A stretch of DNA of 64,000 nt from Stichopus chloronotus (Eukaryota; Echinodermata; Holothuroidea; Aspidochirotida; Stichopodidae), in NCBI GenBank assembly GCA_021234535.1, contig CM037845.1:6786501-6850500 (forward strand), given 5' to 3'. The translations under genes were made by a program, and so were the position numbers. Below are positions 26,701 through 40,900 of the stretch, piece after piece (position 1 is the first letter of the stretch; the number at the start of each line of letters is the position of its first letter). Below the pieces are notes generated by a model that searched no databases, had not been told where the DNA came from, and saw only the letters and a list, made by a program, of their open reading frames with translations.

Positions 26701-29700
26701 GACGTAGCTGGGACATTTGTCCATAAAACCTGTCAGACAAATATATGAAAACGGTTTCCACCTGAAGTGATGGTGCCCTGGAATTCAAACATTGAGGGCA
26801 GCATTGATGACTTTCAGTACTATTAATGACAGTTCACCTAAACATCTGTCAGTCTGTAGCCATTGTTTTTTCCATTCTTTGTTAATTGTACTCAGTGCAA
26901 ACACATCAAACTCATTCTGATGACTTGTCTAATATTCACCGAACAAGAAACTCATCTCACTTTTGAAGACTAACCAATCATTAACCTTGGATCTGGTCAG
27001 CAATTGTATTGCTTTCAGGGGGTGATTGTTCATGTCCTTTAGACCACACCATCTTTGGAAATACCAGAGCATTTTCAGGGTAAACCGACAGAGGGGAGAG
27101 AACTGCAGGTGTTTTTGTTTTAAGGTTCCAGTGCCCTCAGAAATCTTGAATCACTCCCTTATCATTTTGATCATTTAGTTTATTTAAAGATTCTGGTTTC
27201 TAGTAGATGTTAATCCACCTTGATCTGTTGCAGTAACTGTAATTTTCATTTGGGGTTAAAAGGAAATGAAGTTTGAGCCTGCATCGTTCAGAATCGCTTT
27301 GTAACTCTTTTGAAAAGAGGTAGACCACACAGTTGACATTTCTCTTCCTGGTAACCATCCAGTTTAGAACCTAGTGAAAAGTTTCCAAAACTTCATTTTT
27401 GTTTCATGTCCATTTCAATCCTGTGCTTCTTTTGAAATTTACTTAGCTTTCTCCTGTTCTAATTCATTCATGTTTTAACACTGGTGGCTTACTGCTTTTT
27501 TGTTTTCATTGTACCATGTCTGCTCACAGAGGCTAAACAAATTCTCTGATATCTCAAAAAAAAAAAAAACGTTTTATTTTACATGTGGAATAGGGCATCT
27601 AGCTTACTAACCTAACTAAGTGTAATTGCCTCTATAAGTCTCTCTTTTCACCGATTCATGTCGATAACCTTGAGAAATAAGTAGAAATTCCAACACCTAC
27701 AAATTGCATATCTTCCTTCCCTTTTCCATCTTCATTAGCAGGAAAATTAAAAAGAATTATATCCCATCCAGATACAGTATACTTTGCAAATGACATTGGA
27801 CTTCATTTAGAGAGATATTTTAAATATTCATTCATTTGTAGCAAATAGTGGTGAATTATCAAATAAGTGGGAAGATTTTACGTGTTATTTACGTGGTGAA
27901 ACCAGCTTTAAATTTGGGATCAGGTTAGAAATAGAGAAGTCCAAATACTTTCAAGTTTTGTTGCATTTGTCCTAACAGCCTGACATCAGTGTAGCATCGT
28001 GATGTCCACCCTCCCCTCCTTTTCACCCCTGTCTCCATTTCAACCCTATGCTCAAACGTCTTGCTTGATTTTTTGGGTTGATCAAATAGATATTAAAACA
28101 AACATCTGGATTGTCTAGCCTAGATTAGATGTCTCTGAGGTAGTAAAGTTTAAACTTCCATAAATTCAGGAAGATTCACTGTCTTTCTTTGCAAACTTGA
28201 TTTGAAAATCACTCATCAATTATATCATGTTCCAACTTTTCATTCCTGTGTAACATGGGAAACGATAGTGAAAGGAGATGGCTAGGGCGTAAAAATGGTG
28301 ATTAAAATAATGCCAAGGTGCATGCAATCCTAGTGACAAATATTTGCCCCAAGTGATCATGCTTCTCTACTTCTCTTGCCCTTTCCCAGTTTTGGCCCAT
28401 TTATTTTTCTTCTTTTTTTTTTTCATCCAAATCATGCATGGTGTTTAGACTATGTTTTTTACTGTTCTTATTGTAAAATCACTCAGATCATCAGAAACTG
28501 CTAAACATTCCTTTTATTATTCATCAAAAAAAAAAAAATGGTATTTGTGGGGATTGGTCCTATTTGATACTGAACTTTCAACAATTTTCAGTATCCGTAA
28601 ATTAAAATGATAAGTTAATTTTTTTTTTTTAAAACTAAAGTGAATATCAATTTTAGGAGCCACATCAAGCTAATATAGAACATGGATTCTTAAAGCATAG
28701 CTCATTGCAAATATTTGGTATTAAGTTTCCTGTACTGTTTTGGAAAACATATTTTGATGAATTGCATGTCTAATCAAAATTAACTGTTGTAATGTGACAT
28801 CGACCCTGAAGTTGGTCTCAAGTTTCCTTCAGGAAAATAATAAGAGTAGTTTCACGAAAAAGTTCAAAATATTGAGTACTTTCTGATGGGTACACTTGTT
28901 TGTTGTTAAGATGATAAATATCAACTCTGAAAAGTACTAAGATTCCATTTTTTGCACAACAAGAGAAATTTGCTCTCTCCAAACTTAAAGCAATCAGCCA
29001 GCAGTTGCAAATTTAGGGGATGGAAATCTTTGTCCAAAAAGGCAATATGCCATTAACAAAATGAAGAAGGCAAGTTTTGTCATTCAATCTTATGTTGGAA
29101 TCCATAGTCATTAAAGGTGGTCAATGCAGAAGTCAAAACTTTCAAGGGGTTAAAGGTCATAAAAATATTCCGTTTTAAATGATGGCAATGTCATAAAAAA
29201 AAAAAACAAGTGCAGTGCTTTGCAAAAAAAGTAAAAAAGAAATAAGATTAGGGACTATTTTGGGGTCGTGTGATGTCATCATTACATCAGCTAACCAGAG
29301 TAGCACTTTCATGTATTTTTTTTCGCTGACATATTATTTGTCGATTTGTAGTAGACGAACAGGAGGAGGACCCAACGTTAAAGCGCCACAGTAGTGCCCT
29401 CGATATGATTCTGACCAGATCCAGCTCGGTTTTCCCGTCGAATTTTCTTGGCAGTGCCAAGTCGAGTGAGTGGTTTGATGAAATCCAAAACTGGAAAGAT
29501 GAAAGTGATTTTCATTTTACACTCTTTTCATTCATTGTTGGTATCAAATTAATCGGTATGTTTGCATTTATGATGCGGGCAGATGGACAGACTTTTTACA
29601 TCTGTCCCATGGAGGAAAAGTATTTATGTTCTTTTCCTTCTGGGTTTGATTGACCAGCGGGGATTAGCAAAGAAGTTTGTAATTTCAGCAGCTTATCCAC

Positions 29701-32700
29701 ATTCTAAAGGTACAGACAACAATTCAAGTTTTCTCAACACGTACAGGGAGGCATTTGACATTACACTTGACATACAGTATGCAAGTTGTTTTATTGTTTC
29801 CCAGTCTTGACAGAACAAAAGAAGTTCATGAGAAACATTGATTTGTAAAAGATATGCTGTATCAGCCTGCTACAACATGCTTTAACTGACAAAAGTTTAT
29901 GTGATGGTGTAGTCAACATGCCATGGTAAACAAATGACCCCCATCACTACTAACCAGTAAGCCTGCAGAGCCCGAGACTGTCAGGCTCTTTTACGTACGT
30001 TATGCACATTGTTTCTACATTTACACAGCGTACTTTGCAGAGGCTGTGTGTGGCAAGTGGAGAAACTATGAATTTCATTGAGTGGTTGATGCAAGACATG
30101 TCAGATTTTTCGTGTCACTGAGATCAAAGGTGTGTTAAACACTGTTAGCTTTCCAGCGGATTTAATCATTGCCACCTGTCAGTGTGAGCCTCAAGGACTT
30201 TGAGCATGAAGCGGGGGATAAATGGACAAAAATGTGGCAGAAATGCGAGGTCATGTAACAACTGGGTAAAGGTGCACTTAGTCAGGAGGAAACTCTCAGG
30301 AAAGCTAACAAAGGTGAACACATAAATAATGGACCTTCCCTTCTTATCATGTGTTGGGGTGGATTCTTTGGTGCCCATGTAACAGGTCTGTACACAGTGT
30401 AGTAGGTTGTGGCTATTTTTAATGTGTAAACAAAAAATTGGAGGTACTTGCCAAGACAACTCTAGTAGCTACTGACATGGTTGTCGGAGGTTGGTCGTCC
30501 TGTGTGAGCTCAACTTATATTTCCATACACGCACTGTCTTTCAAACATGTTCCAGCAGAATATTCCTGTATTGTGTAAGCTTGTGAAAATCGTTTTATGG
30601 TACTCAAGAATTCAGTCACTTCCCCGCTTGGATTGCATTCTGTTTGCTGATTTGCGTAGTTCTAAATAATAAGAACAACAAACATTCTCACAGCTTGTCA
30701 TCATCTCAGAAATGCAAGCAATTGAGAAAAGAAAGCCCACTGAGGCTCAGCTTGACATTGCAGTGATTTACCATTTTGAAGTTGTAGTGATATCACACTA
30801 TGTCATTACTGTGATGTGACAGTTTGATATGATACTGATATCACACTGTGTACCATTGCACTGACATCTCATTTTGAAATTGTAGTGATATCACATTGTC
30901 AATATTAGTGACGTCACATTCTGACATTGTGGTGATATCACATTTTTGCCATTGTAGGGATATCATGTTTTTGCCATTTGTAGCGATATGGCATATCAAG
31001 GTAGTGGTGATATCACGTTATGCCATTGAAGTGGATATCATATAAACATGCATCTGACATCAACACGCATTTCCACCGCCTAAAACAAAAAGTTGCAATT
31101 TGGCTTATATACCCCATCAGCATAGCATGCTGCAGCAAGCTAAGGCATTGAAGTAGGTTAGATATTGCACCACCATATTGTAGCATGTAGAAGATCACAT
31201 GTACTCAGTTTATGCTGCATGACCTTCTAACAAAGCTGTAAGATGCACTGCTAGTACTGTGTTACTATGACACTTCATTAATAGCGCATGATGAAATGTG
31301 TTACATCGTTTTGTATTTTATCAAGTTGTAAGCTACCTCTGAGGAAAAATGGGTGCTTCAGCCAATATGTTGGTAAGTGTGTTTGGAGGGGAGGATTTGT
31401 TTGTCCGTGTGTTTGGCCTGGACATGACTAGAAAAAGATAGGTGAGCAGTTGTACTTGAAATTAGGGATTGTTTCATTTCAGCCACTATGTGTGCTTCTT
31501 TTCATGGTATGTCAGTTACTCCAAATATGTAATACTACATACAGTACAATGGTTTCATTAACTTTCTAACTTGATAGTCCAGGTTTGTAAGACAATGAAT
31601 TAGCCTAGGCTTTGGTCACACCACTCTTCAATAAATACCAACATGCAAAAGGTCTTACTTTCCCTGATAGTGTTACCATTTCTCATAGCTTTTCCTGACA
31701 TTAAAATACCATTAAAGTGTGTCCATTCTTAGCTATATGGCAAGGATTTTTTTTTTCATATGATAAAGCAGGTTGCTGTCTGACTGAGTCAGATTGGTTG
31801 ATATGCTAAGATCTTTTTGGTCACAGTTAACCATGCTGGCAAGAGTTGCTTATACCAAAACTCATGAACTGATGAATGGTTCATGGACGCAAAATGTGAT
31901 CAACAAAACATTTACTGATTTTACTTTCCAATGAGAAGAATGTGATGCAATTTAAACTCTTGACATTTACAGAAAGGGAAAGTGCAAAGTCTACCCAACC
32001 TATGCTTTACTGTTTCCTTTGGTACAGTATATGTTATTGTGGATTTCACTTTCAATCAGTTGATAGTGCAATTTAGACTTAAAATTCCTCAGATCAAAAG
32101 GACAAAAGGAAAACAGATATGCAAAGACTCAGTAGACTGAAGTGGATATTACAAACAGGCAGAGCGAGAAGTGATTTCTTATCAAATTTGTTACGTGTCA
32201 GTGAATACTGTATGTCAACACTAGAATCAGGTCAAGCTTCCATATTAATCGTGCTGGTGTGATCTATCATGGTTGATACAAGTTTGCCCGTCTATCGCCG
32301 GCTCTATGTGTTTATAATCGCAAACAGATATCTAGTCCTTATGTTCACGTCTGATTGTCAGAAAACCTGTAATATCAGGGTGGCAGGTTATTAAGGATGG
32401 TATTCCTAGTGAAATGTCTGGCAGCATTTACTGTAGGTGTAATCTGAAAAGATTAAAATACTTCTCGGACAAGGAAAGAAAAAACACACTTTTCATGGAG
32501 TGGTCAGGTTGGTCCTTCTGTTGTGTCTCTTCTGACATATTCATGGATTTGATTTTTCAGGTTTACTTTTTTGGTCAGTTCAGGTGCTCCTCTGTTTGCA
32601 AGAGTGTATTAATCTCTGTTTTGGACTTTTATGGACCTCTGGTAATTGTATAGTTGGCAAATTGGACAAAACTTTTTTTTTTTAAAGAAGTTCTCTATCC

Positions 32701-35700
32701 TTTTTGGGCAGATATCTCACAGGGTGGACCACATATTTGTGCATAGCAAAAGCCAGGAATTTTCTGTAATGTAATATCCAAATGTTAAAAGTTTGAACAC
32801 TAAGGTAACCTGTCTTGATTTGCACTCATCTCTTACAGTCACATGGTATGCTCACTTTAAAAAGCAGAAGCAGGCTTGCTTCCTTAGCTGTTTACATTTT
32901 TCAGAATTTCAGTAGATTACAAAGACAGTAGCATTACAAGGAGCTACCATGCAAATTTTTCTTGTCGTGTCCTTATTCAGTGAACAGTAATGTCAAAAAT
33001 TGCAAGAGTCTCTGAAATGTTGGAATATTTTAGGAGACACGATAAATTGGTTTATGTCAGAGGAAAGGAGAAAGTGGTTGTCAGTTTATGAAGCGGCAAG
33101 AAGGGTTTCCGTTAAGATGCAATCTCAAATTCTGATCCATGACACTTGTTTTCAAAACTGCAGGCTTTAGCAATGTCTACCAAAGTGCTCCAAAGTAGTC
33201 TATTCCAAACGTCATGCCAGTCGGACATTTATCAACAGGGAAGTTACAAGCTGTGCCTTTATTCAACTTTTATTACGTGAACTACTTTTGCATGTAAAAC
33301 TCATACTGTCGCTGTACTTTGATCTGTTGAGAATTATTTGGAGTATGTCAAAGAAATGTCTGTTCACTCCTCCAAAGTGACAGGACTTCTCGAGTTTTCG
33401 ATGATCCCCTTGCCCTTGCATCTTAAAACTGGGGCATTCAGGCAACATGTAAGCATGCAAATTACTTGAAATTTCCAAAGGCAATTGTTAAAGTTTCTTT
33501 GTGTGAGTCTGCTTTGTATTATGTGAGGTGATTTAAGGTTTGGAGTTATAAAAGAAATAGGACCAAATTTTCTTACTAGTTTTTTTTTTTTTATCTTTAA
33601 ATATTTGAACGTAGTAGGTCAATTTTTTTTTTCTTTTAGATGTTGTTCTTATCTAGTGTCAAGACTTTTGGCAAGTTGTTGTTTTTACTTTTTTTGTACA
33701 ATGCTATTTTTTCCTGTGACAGCAAATGCAGCAAAACTGTTGCACATCACAACTCCAAAGACAAAGTGAAACCAGTATCATTATCATAAACCAGATTTTG
33801 ACAATCTAAATAAGGTGGTTGTGGGCATGTGATGGGAGACATAGTAGGCTTGAGATGGAATGCAGTAGCACCTGAAAGGGGATATAGTGGGTCTGATAAG
33901 TGGATATTTGATGACAATATATGGTAGTCTCTTTAAAAGCTGTTCGCCCGCAAAGGCAGTCCTTGACAAGCTGTGACAAAACAAGTTGTTGCAATAAAAG
34001 TATGTTGATGTAATGATATTGTTCCTGTGAAAGAATGAATATGTAGCTTCAGTAACTAGCATTTTGGCTCTTTTTCATCGCATAGTCCTAGTGATGTTGT
34101 GAGTTGTGGTAACATAACAGACAAATAAATGGTTACTGTAAGAGGGAAGTAACAGATAGTCGTGCCTTTAATATTACTGCAAACTTATATGTAGAGTGTT
34201 TTCACTGATTACTTGCCGGACCTTGAGATGGAACAAGATGAAGAAAGTTTTGAAATGTTTTAAAGTTTACTGTAGGACTGTGCTCTTGTTTCGTGACCAG
34301 ATCGAAGTGAAAGTTCTTTTACCCGCTCGAGAAGCTCTAGTATGTCCAGTCTGGAGAAGGAGAGCAGAGAAGGAGTGCAATCGGTAGCATTTGCTGAGTC
34401 TTACACCAGGAAGGAGGGTAAGTGTACTTTCTTTCCCCCTCCCCCATCACTTCCCGTCCTCAGCTTTATACCCCCTCCTTCATCTTTATATAGGTTGCTT
34501 TTCATTCCTCAACTCTCTGAAGATTTTTTTAACCTCTGACTTAAAGGAACAGTTTGCAATTCTGTAATTTTACAAAACCTAATGATTAGTGGACTGAAAC
34601 TAGAATAGTGACCTAAAATATTGTTAACGTATGAAACAAACCATGCTGATGTTAACTAGCTACAAGCCATAGTAGAACAATTTTATTGAAACTGTTGGAA
34701 CCTTGATCTTTTAGAGAATCTGTTAGAGGATCATGTGAATTTTACATCAAACATAGATCCGTTTTTATTCCATGAAGTATAACATGGACAATATGGTTTG
34801 GCAGTTTGTGCTAAACTGTCACTTTTCATTACAGTCCATATCCTGTACACTTTTCTTACATTCATACCCTTCATGGATACTCTCCAAATAATCTTCTTTC
34901 CTTGACGTGATCTGTTTCTTAGCAGTGGTCATGGAACCCGAGGACACAGGCAATCAGAACAGAATATGGATTCTAGCCAACAACTTCTATTACTTCATGA
35001 TTCTGTTATGGGCTCCAAGGCATAAAGGGCAGAAAGGCTGAACAGGATTCAAACTAACAACCATACCCATTTACTTTCCTGCTTACACTTTCCATTATTC
35101 TTTCTTATTGTTACTTTACAGAGGCAGTAACCTGTCCATGCCTGTGGGTAGGGACCACTTTGGGGTCTGTCTTGGGCATTGTGGTAAACCTACCCCCACC
35201 AGGGGAGCAACGTCTCTCACAACCAGTCATCGTCACTCCCAGTGGTAAATATTCTTTCTCCCTGGTCTCTTGGCATGAGTTTGGCTGCTTGACTGTAGGA
35301 GGTAGCCAAAGTGTCCACTAGCAGTAGTCTTCAGGGTATCCAGATGTACCGCCAATCATCTAACGGCCTGAATGTTTTGTACATGATCATTCACAACTGC
35401 TTATGTTAGGAGACATTGCTGAATTCAGGTTCATGTAGACCTCTGACTCTTCCCATTCTTAGCCTGTCTCAGTCATGAACAGATCATATGAAGATAGGAT
35501 GTTGGGAGAAATTCCAACTTTGCTTTGGGCATACTTGTTGGTATGCCGATTGCAAATGATGAGCTCATAAGATGTAAACACATTACTCTTTTTACAGCAG
35601 ATGTCTGTGTCTATCTAGTCTTTTGGTTAATTCTGTTACAAGAGAGACTTGGTGGATAGCTTGCTCATTAATCGTTTAGTGCCTTCACACTTGTTCAGTG

Positions 35701-37638
35701 CATCACCATTTTTGTCTCTAATTTAGCCTTCTTTTTATCGCACTGAATTTCTTTTGGCTGATACCAAATGCTAAACAGTAGTTTTATACTATCATTGTGT
35801 TTTTTGTTGCACAAAGGAAATGAATGAATACATTGGTGATCCTCTGGTTTTGGAACAGACAGCCTTGTTCCAGACTTATTGCTATCTCTTCATAGAACTC
35901 CTTGATTTCTTAGTGGCAAATGTAGTAGAATGTTCACCCACTTTATGTTCCCCTGTTATATCTGCTGATGGAAAAAACAACAGTGCCAGCCACCCTTTTG
36001 ACATGGACTGAATTTCCATCTTCCAACACAAGCCCTCTAATAAGCCAGGATTATCTTTACTTTTGTTCCCCGTTACATCTTGCAGTATGTTTCACTGTAT
36101 GGTTGTTTACTTTGCAGGAACAATCTTCAGGTTAAAAGGCACAGTGGTTCTTCTGGCTTCCTTAGACTGTATGGGTAACCTTGTTCCACCAGCATTTGAG
36201 CCGTGGAAAGACCACAATAAAGAAGAAAGGGACACCAAAGATAAACGTAAGTCAACATCTCAACCCCACTTCCCCGTCCTCCATAAGGCCATGAAAAGAA
36301 TGATGAGCAGCCCTGCATATGGGTTACCATGACAGCAAGTTCCCTTCCCTGCCATCCTATCTCTCCTCCCATAAGTCATCATTTTCTCAGAGAAACTGGA
36401 AAGATAAAAGGTTACAGTTGCTTAGTGGTTGATTGTCCCTCAGTGTTACTCATGTTGCCAGGAGATGACAGCAAGTTCTGGACCCAAAACACATAGATGA
36501 AACAAAAGTGGTGATCCGTGCCTCGAGTGATACTGCAATGCAAAAATGCCTGTGCTGCACTCATTTTCATGACGAGAGTGATATTCAATTTATTGTCGTG
36601 TTTGTCTTACGAGCCCACTCGGTAGGTCAAGCAATAAAGCCACCAAGGTGCAATAACCTCTTCATCTAGGAACTCTGCAAAAGTCATCGTTTCACATTCA
36701 TCTACACCGAAATACATTCTTCATGTTGCAATGTTAAACTAAATGTTTTCCTGTTTGTTGTTTGTGATTTGAGTTGAAAATGTGATAGTTTGTGTTGGCA
36801 GCAAGGTGTTTTAGTATTTCAGTGCCATGTTTAAAATAACTGTAGAGAAGACTAACTTGCATTTCTATAATGCAAACGACAGCATGAGCCTAAACCAGCA
36901 TAGCTTCTCTATTTCCCACATTTAATTTCTGCAAAACATTTTGGAAAACAATTGAATTATTTTTGTACACGTTTCCATGTAGTTTATCAGTGTATTCATT
37001 ATCGCGCTAATTTTGTAACTTTTCCTTTCGCTCACAGGAATGGCTGCCCTGCAGACGAGACCAAGAATGTCCCCATCATCATCAACTGAAATTGCTGATA
37101 GACAGTTTATTGTCATCTGCTCAGAGAAGGAAGTCAAGGTAGACATATGGAACACTATGTAACAGCATCCAGTTTGCTGCTGCAATTAATGTCAATTTGC
37201 TAACTCAATGTATTATAACATGGTATTGCTTGTGTGAGATTTATTGATTACGAATTGAGTCATTGGGTGAGTGATTATGTGTATGAATGTCCATACATAT
37301 CTGTTTGTGTGCGCTTGTATGTATGTATGTATGTATGTATGTATGTATGTATGTATGTATGTATGTATGTATGTATGTATGTATGTATGTATGTATGTAT
37401 GTATGTATGTATGTATGTATGTATTGTATGTATGTATGTATGTATGTATGATGTATGTATGTATGTATTATGTATGTATGTATGTATGTATGTATGTATG
37501 TATGTATGTATGTATGTATGTATGTATGTAGTTTATGTATGTATGAGTATGTATGTATGTATTGTATGTATGATATGTATGTATGTATGTATGCTATGTA
37601 TGTATGTATGTATGTATGTATGTATGTCTGTCCTTGAT

Positions 37639-37676
<38 letters not shown>

Positions 37677-37682
37677 TCGGTA

Positions 37683-37747
<65 letters not shown>

Positions 37748-37795
37748 TCTGTCTGTCTGTCTGTCTGTCTGTCTGTTGTCCTGTCTGTCTGTCTG

Positions 37796-37827
<32 letters not shown>

Positions 37828-37892
37828 TCGGTAGGTTGTCTGTCGTCTGTCTGTCTGTCTGTATGTCTGTCTAGTTGCTGTCTGTCTGTCTG

Positions 37893-37924
<32 letters not shown>

Positions 37925-40900
37925 TGTATGTATGTATGTATGTATGTATGTATGTATGTATGTATGTATGTAGGTATGTATGTATGTGTATGTATGTATG
38001 TATGTATGTATGTATGTATGTATGTATGTGTATGTATGTATGTATGTATGTATGTATGTATGTATGTATGTATGTATGTATGTATGTATGTATGTATGTA
38101 TGTAGTATGTATGTATGTATGTATGTATGTATGTATGTATGTATGTATGTATGTATGTATGTATGTATGTATGTATGTATGTATGTATGTATGTATGTAT
38201 GTATGTATGTATGTATGTATGTATATCTTGTCTGTCTGTCTGCCTGTCTGTCTGTCTGTCTGTCTGTCCATCTGTCAATTTATCTGTCATGAAGACATGT
38301 TGTTTTGCTTTTCGTTCATATCTATTTTCTTTTCAGTCTGATCGTTTGCAGGTGTTCAACTGATTCAAATTCATTCAGTCTCCTTTGTCGTTCTTCTTTA
38401 TCCCCAGGTGATATCACTGCCATCTCAAACTTGTACATACAAAGCTAAAATATGTGATACATCTTACCTGGTCCGAGCTGATATCTTCAATCTGCATAGT
38501 AAGTGACCGGAATGTAATAGTTAAAAGCAGCTATTTACTGGACTGGATAGTGCACATATTTCAGACAGTGAATTTAGTTATTTGCCAGTTTATTTTCATT
38601 ATGCAGCCCAGTGTATGTTGATACCAAAGAACAGACCCAGCAGTTCCCCCCCCCCCCCACACCATAGGGTTGTCTTCATGTATAAATGTCTTTCTCACAC
38701 TTAAAATACCAAAGAGTATAATTGCAACCTGTACTTCCAAGATTTTCACCTTTTTTTTTTTCTCTACCTTCTTCTACATGCTTGTTGTCATTTTTATTCA
38801 TCAGCTGAATACACATTTCTCCATGTTACAGTACAGGTACTACAATTGTAGCATTTTACGTCATTCCATCACAAATTTTCATCCAGCCCTTCCCAAAAAT
38901 CAGTTCACTTAGATTCACAGTGCGGAGTTCCAAGCCGTACTATTAAGATGACATTTTTTCATTTTGTGTTTTGTGCTATGCAACTGTACAGATAGTGTGT
39001 GCTTAGCGTGTTACGTAGCCAACGGTCATATCATGGCTTTCAGTCTGCCCAGCTTGCGTCCCCTAATGGATGAAGAGTACCTTCCACTCACAGATCTCAG
39101 GTTTGTAATTTCAGATATCATTTGTGCCTCAAAAATGCGTTTTAACAAACATTTCTATCTTAAAGTGGCACCTCGAGTTTACATCGATATGTTTGTGAGA
39201 ATTTTCAAGGGTACAACCACATGGAAATGCTTACAAGTTAATCAGGCTTTAACCCCCAATAGTTTTGAAAACTTGCGATTTTTTAATTTCTTTACCCTGG
39301 CTTGCACTGGCTGTGTGTGTATGAATTGTTTTCAAGAGCCAACTTGAACTGTTCGTTTCTCACTCGTTAGTGTTCACTTGTACGTGACACTTGGGAATCA
39401 CCTTAGTTTTGTCATTAGAATGTGAAGGAAACTTGACAAGTTTGAAAACAATGAGTGAAATATCACCAAACAGCAACTTTAAATGCCCCTTTACAGGTTA
39501 CTCTCCACTGATCAGAATTGAAATGTCTAATAGCATGGACATACGTTGATCACTGAATGTAGACAGTTTTTCAAATGTTTGTGCAGAAGCAGCAGTTAGT
39601 GGTGTTAGTAGGAATTCCACACTAAAGTGCATCCAACGTTTGAACGAAGTCATTTCCCTGACTCATTTCGCATAAAACACACAAAGTGATGAGATCGCAC
39701 CTGAATACATGGAAAAAGAATTGTCTGAGCACCATCTGGACTAAGCCCTGTCAATGTTCCAAGGTATCTGTACACAGATAAAGCCAAATGTATCATCTTT
39801 TTTACAGCTAAAAGGGTAATAAATGTTCTGGAATATTTCCTTTGAATCATACACTCAATCAGCTCTATCTCGACAATAACCAAAAATGCTGTAATTTCCT
39901 CTATCGAGCATTTAAAATCGGGTTGTATCTTCACATTCACTCTCGGAAATTTTGCAGGATCGGTAGAACATTCCAGATGAGTGCCAAAGGTAAGGGAGTC
40001 TATCAATGCAGCCCGACAGAAATTCAGAGACTTACCGTCTCCAGTGAAACTAGGTAAGTTTAGTAGTGTTTCATAGCTGAAAATAATTTTTGTTATTTCA
40101 CGTAGAACGTTGTTCTACGGCTTACCCTTTATATGTAATACTGTTTGAATGTTTCAGCAAAATGGGTACTTTTTGATTGTCGACAAATCAATCCATATGA
40201 AAATTTATGCTTGATGATTGAAAGGTAATCACAAAGTTGATGTTTTGTGGTTCAAGCTCTCGTGGTTGTAACTCTTGTGGTTTTGTCTCTTCTTTCAGCG
40301 AAAACCTGCACGATATGTTAGGAGATCTCTTTCTTCCAGTCGAGACCCCAGAGGCTCCCAGTCGAGGCTTCTTCAAAGGCCTCTTTGGCGGAGGCAGTAG
40401 TAGCTTGGACAGAGAGGAGTTGTGTAAGTAATCCAAGGAGTAGTAACTTGGAAAGGGGAGATATGTGCAAGTAGTACAGAGCTAAGTATGGAGAAGTTTA
40501 ATGAGAAAGACAGAAAATTAATTTGCAAAGAGAGAGGAATAATATTTTTTTTCAGCCACCTACGTTTATTGATCATCGTTTTTTAGAAGTTTTTAATAGC
40601 AAGTGTAAACATGAGCATCCTAATATGAATACAAGTAGCAAGCAACGTCCAATGAAATACAAATTGAAAAGATTGTTCATTAAGTAATTTATGAATTAAA
40701 TGACCTGCATAAAACATTGTACTGAAAGAAATGTTTACTTTCACTTTTTTTAGATATCTGTTTTTCAACCTCTAATAGAAACTTTAGTTTAAAAGAAAAC
40801 TTGTTGATATTAGGAATTCCATCTCTCTGTTTACATTGGAATATATAATACTTCAAATGCTAAATAAGAAAATTGAATGGATTTTTAATATATCTACAAT

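Larger units (their letters stand above)
21084..29351. other. Tomosyn intron 9 (8.3 kb)
   Basis: The largest intron in the window. It holds a CT-rich tract (about 21165-21215), the DR1-containing tandem array (24730-25600) and several A/T homopolymers (for example 27547-27560, 28527-28539, 28619-28631). It lies inside the variable linker, where vertebrate tomosyns carry alternative exons, but I could not identify any additional exon. Confidence 0.65.

Noticed and set aside
37316..38278. CRISPR-like or satellite array
   Set aside because: Four-base units without spacers; a microsatellite, not a CRISPR.
37234..38363. Open frames of 352, 225, 145 and 139 codons on both strands
   Set aside because: They are the translation of ATGT/CTGT microsatellite units, which contain no stop codon in any frame; not genes.
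39650..40006. 118-codon minus-strand frame
   Set aside because: It overlaps tomosyn exon q antisense and has no recognisable protein features.
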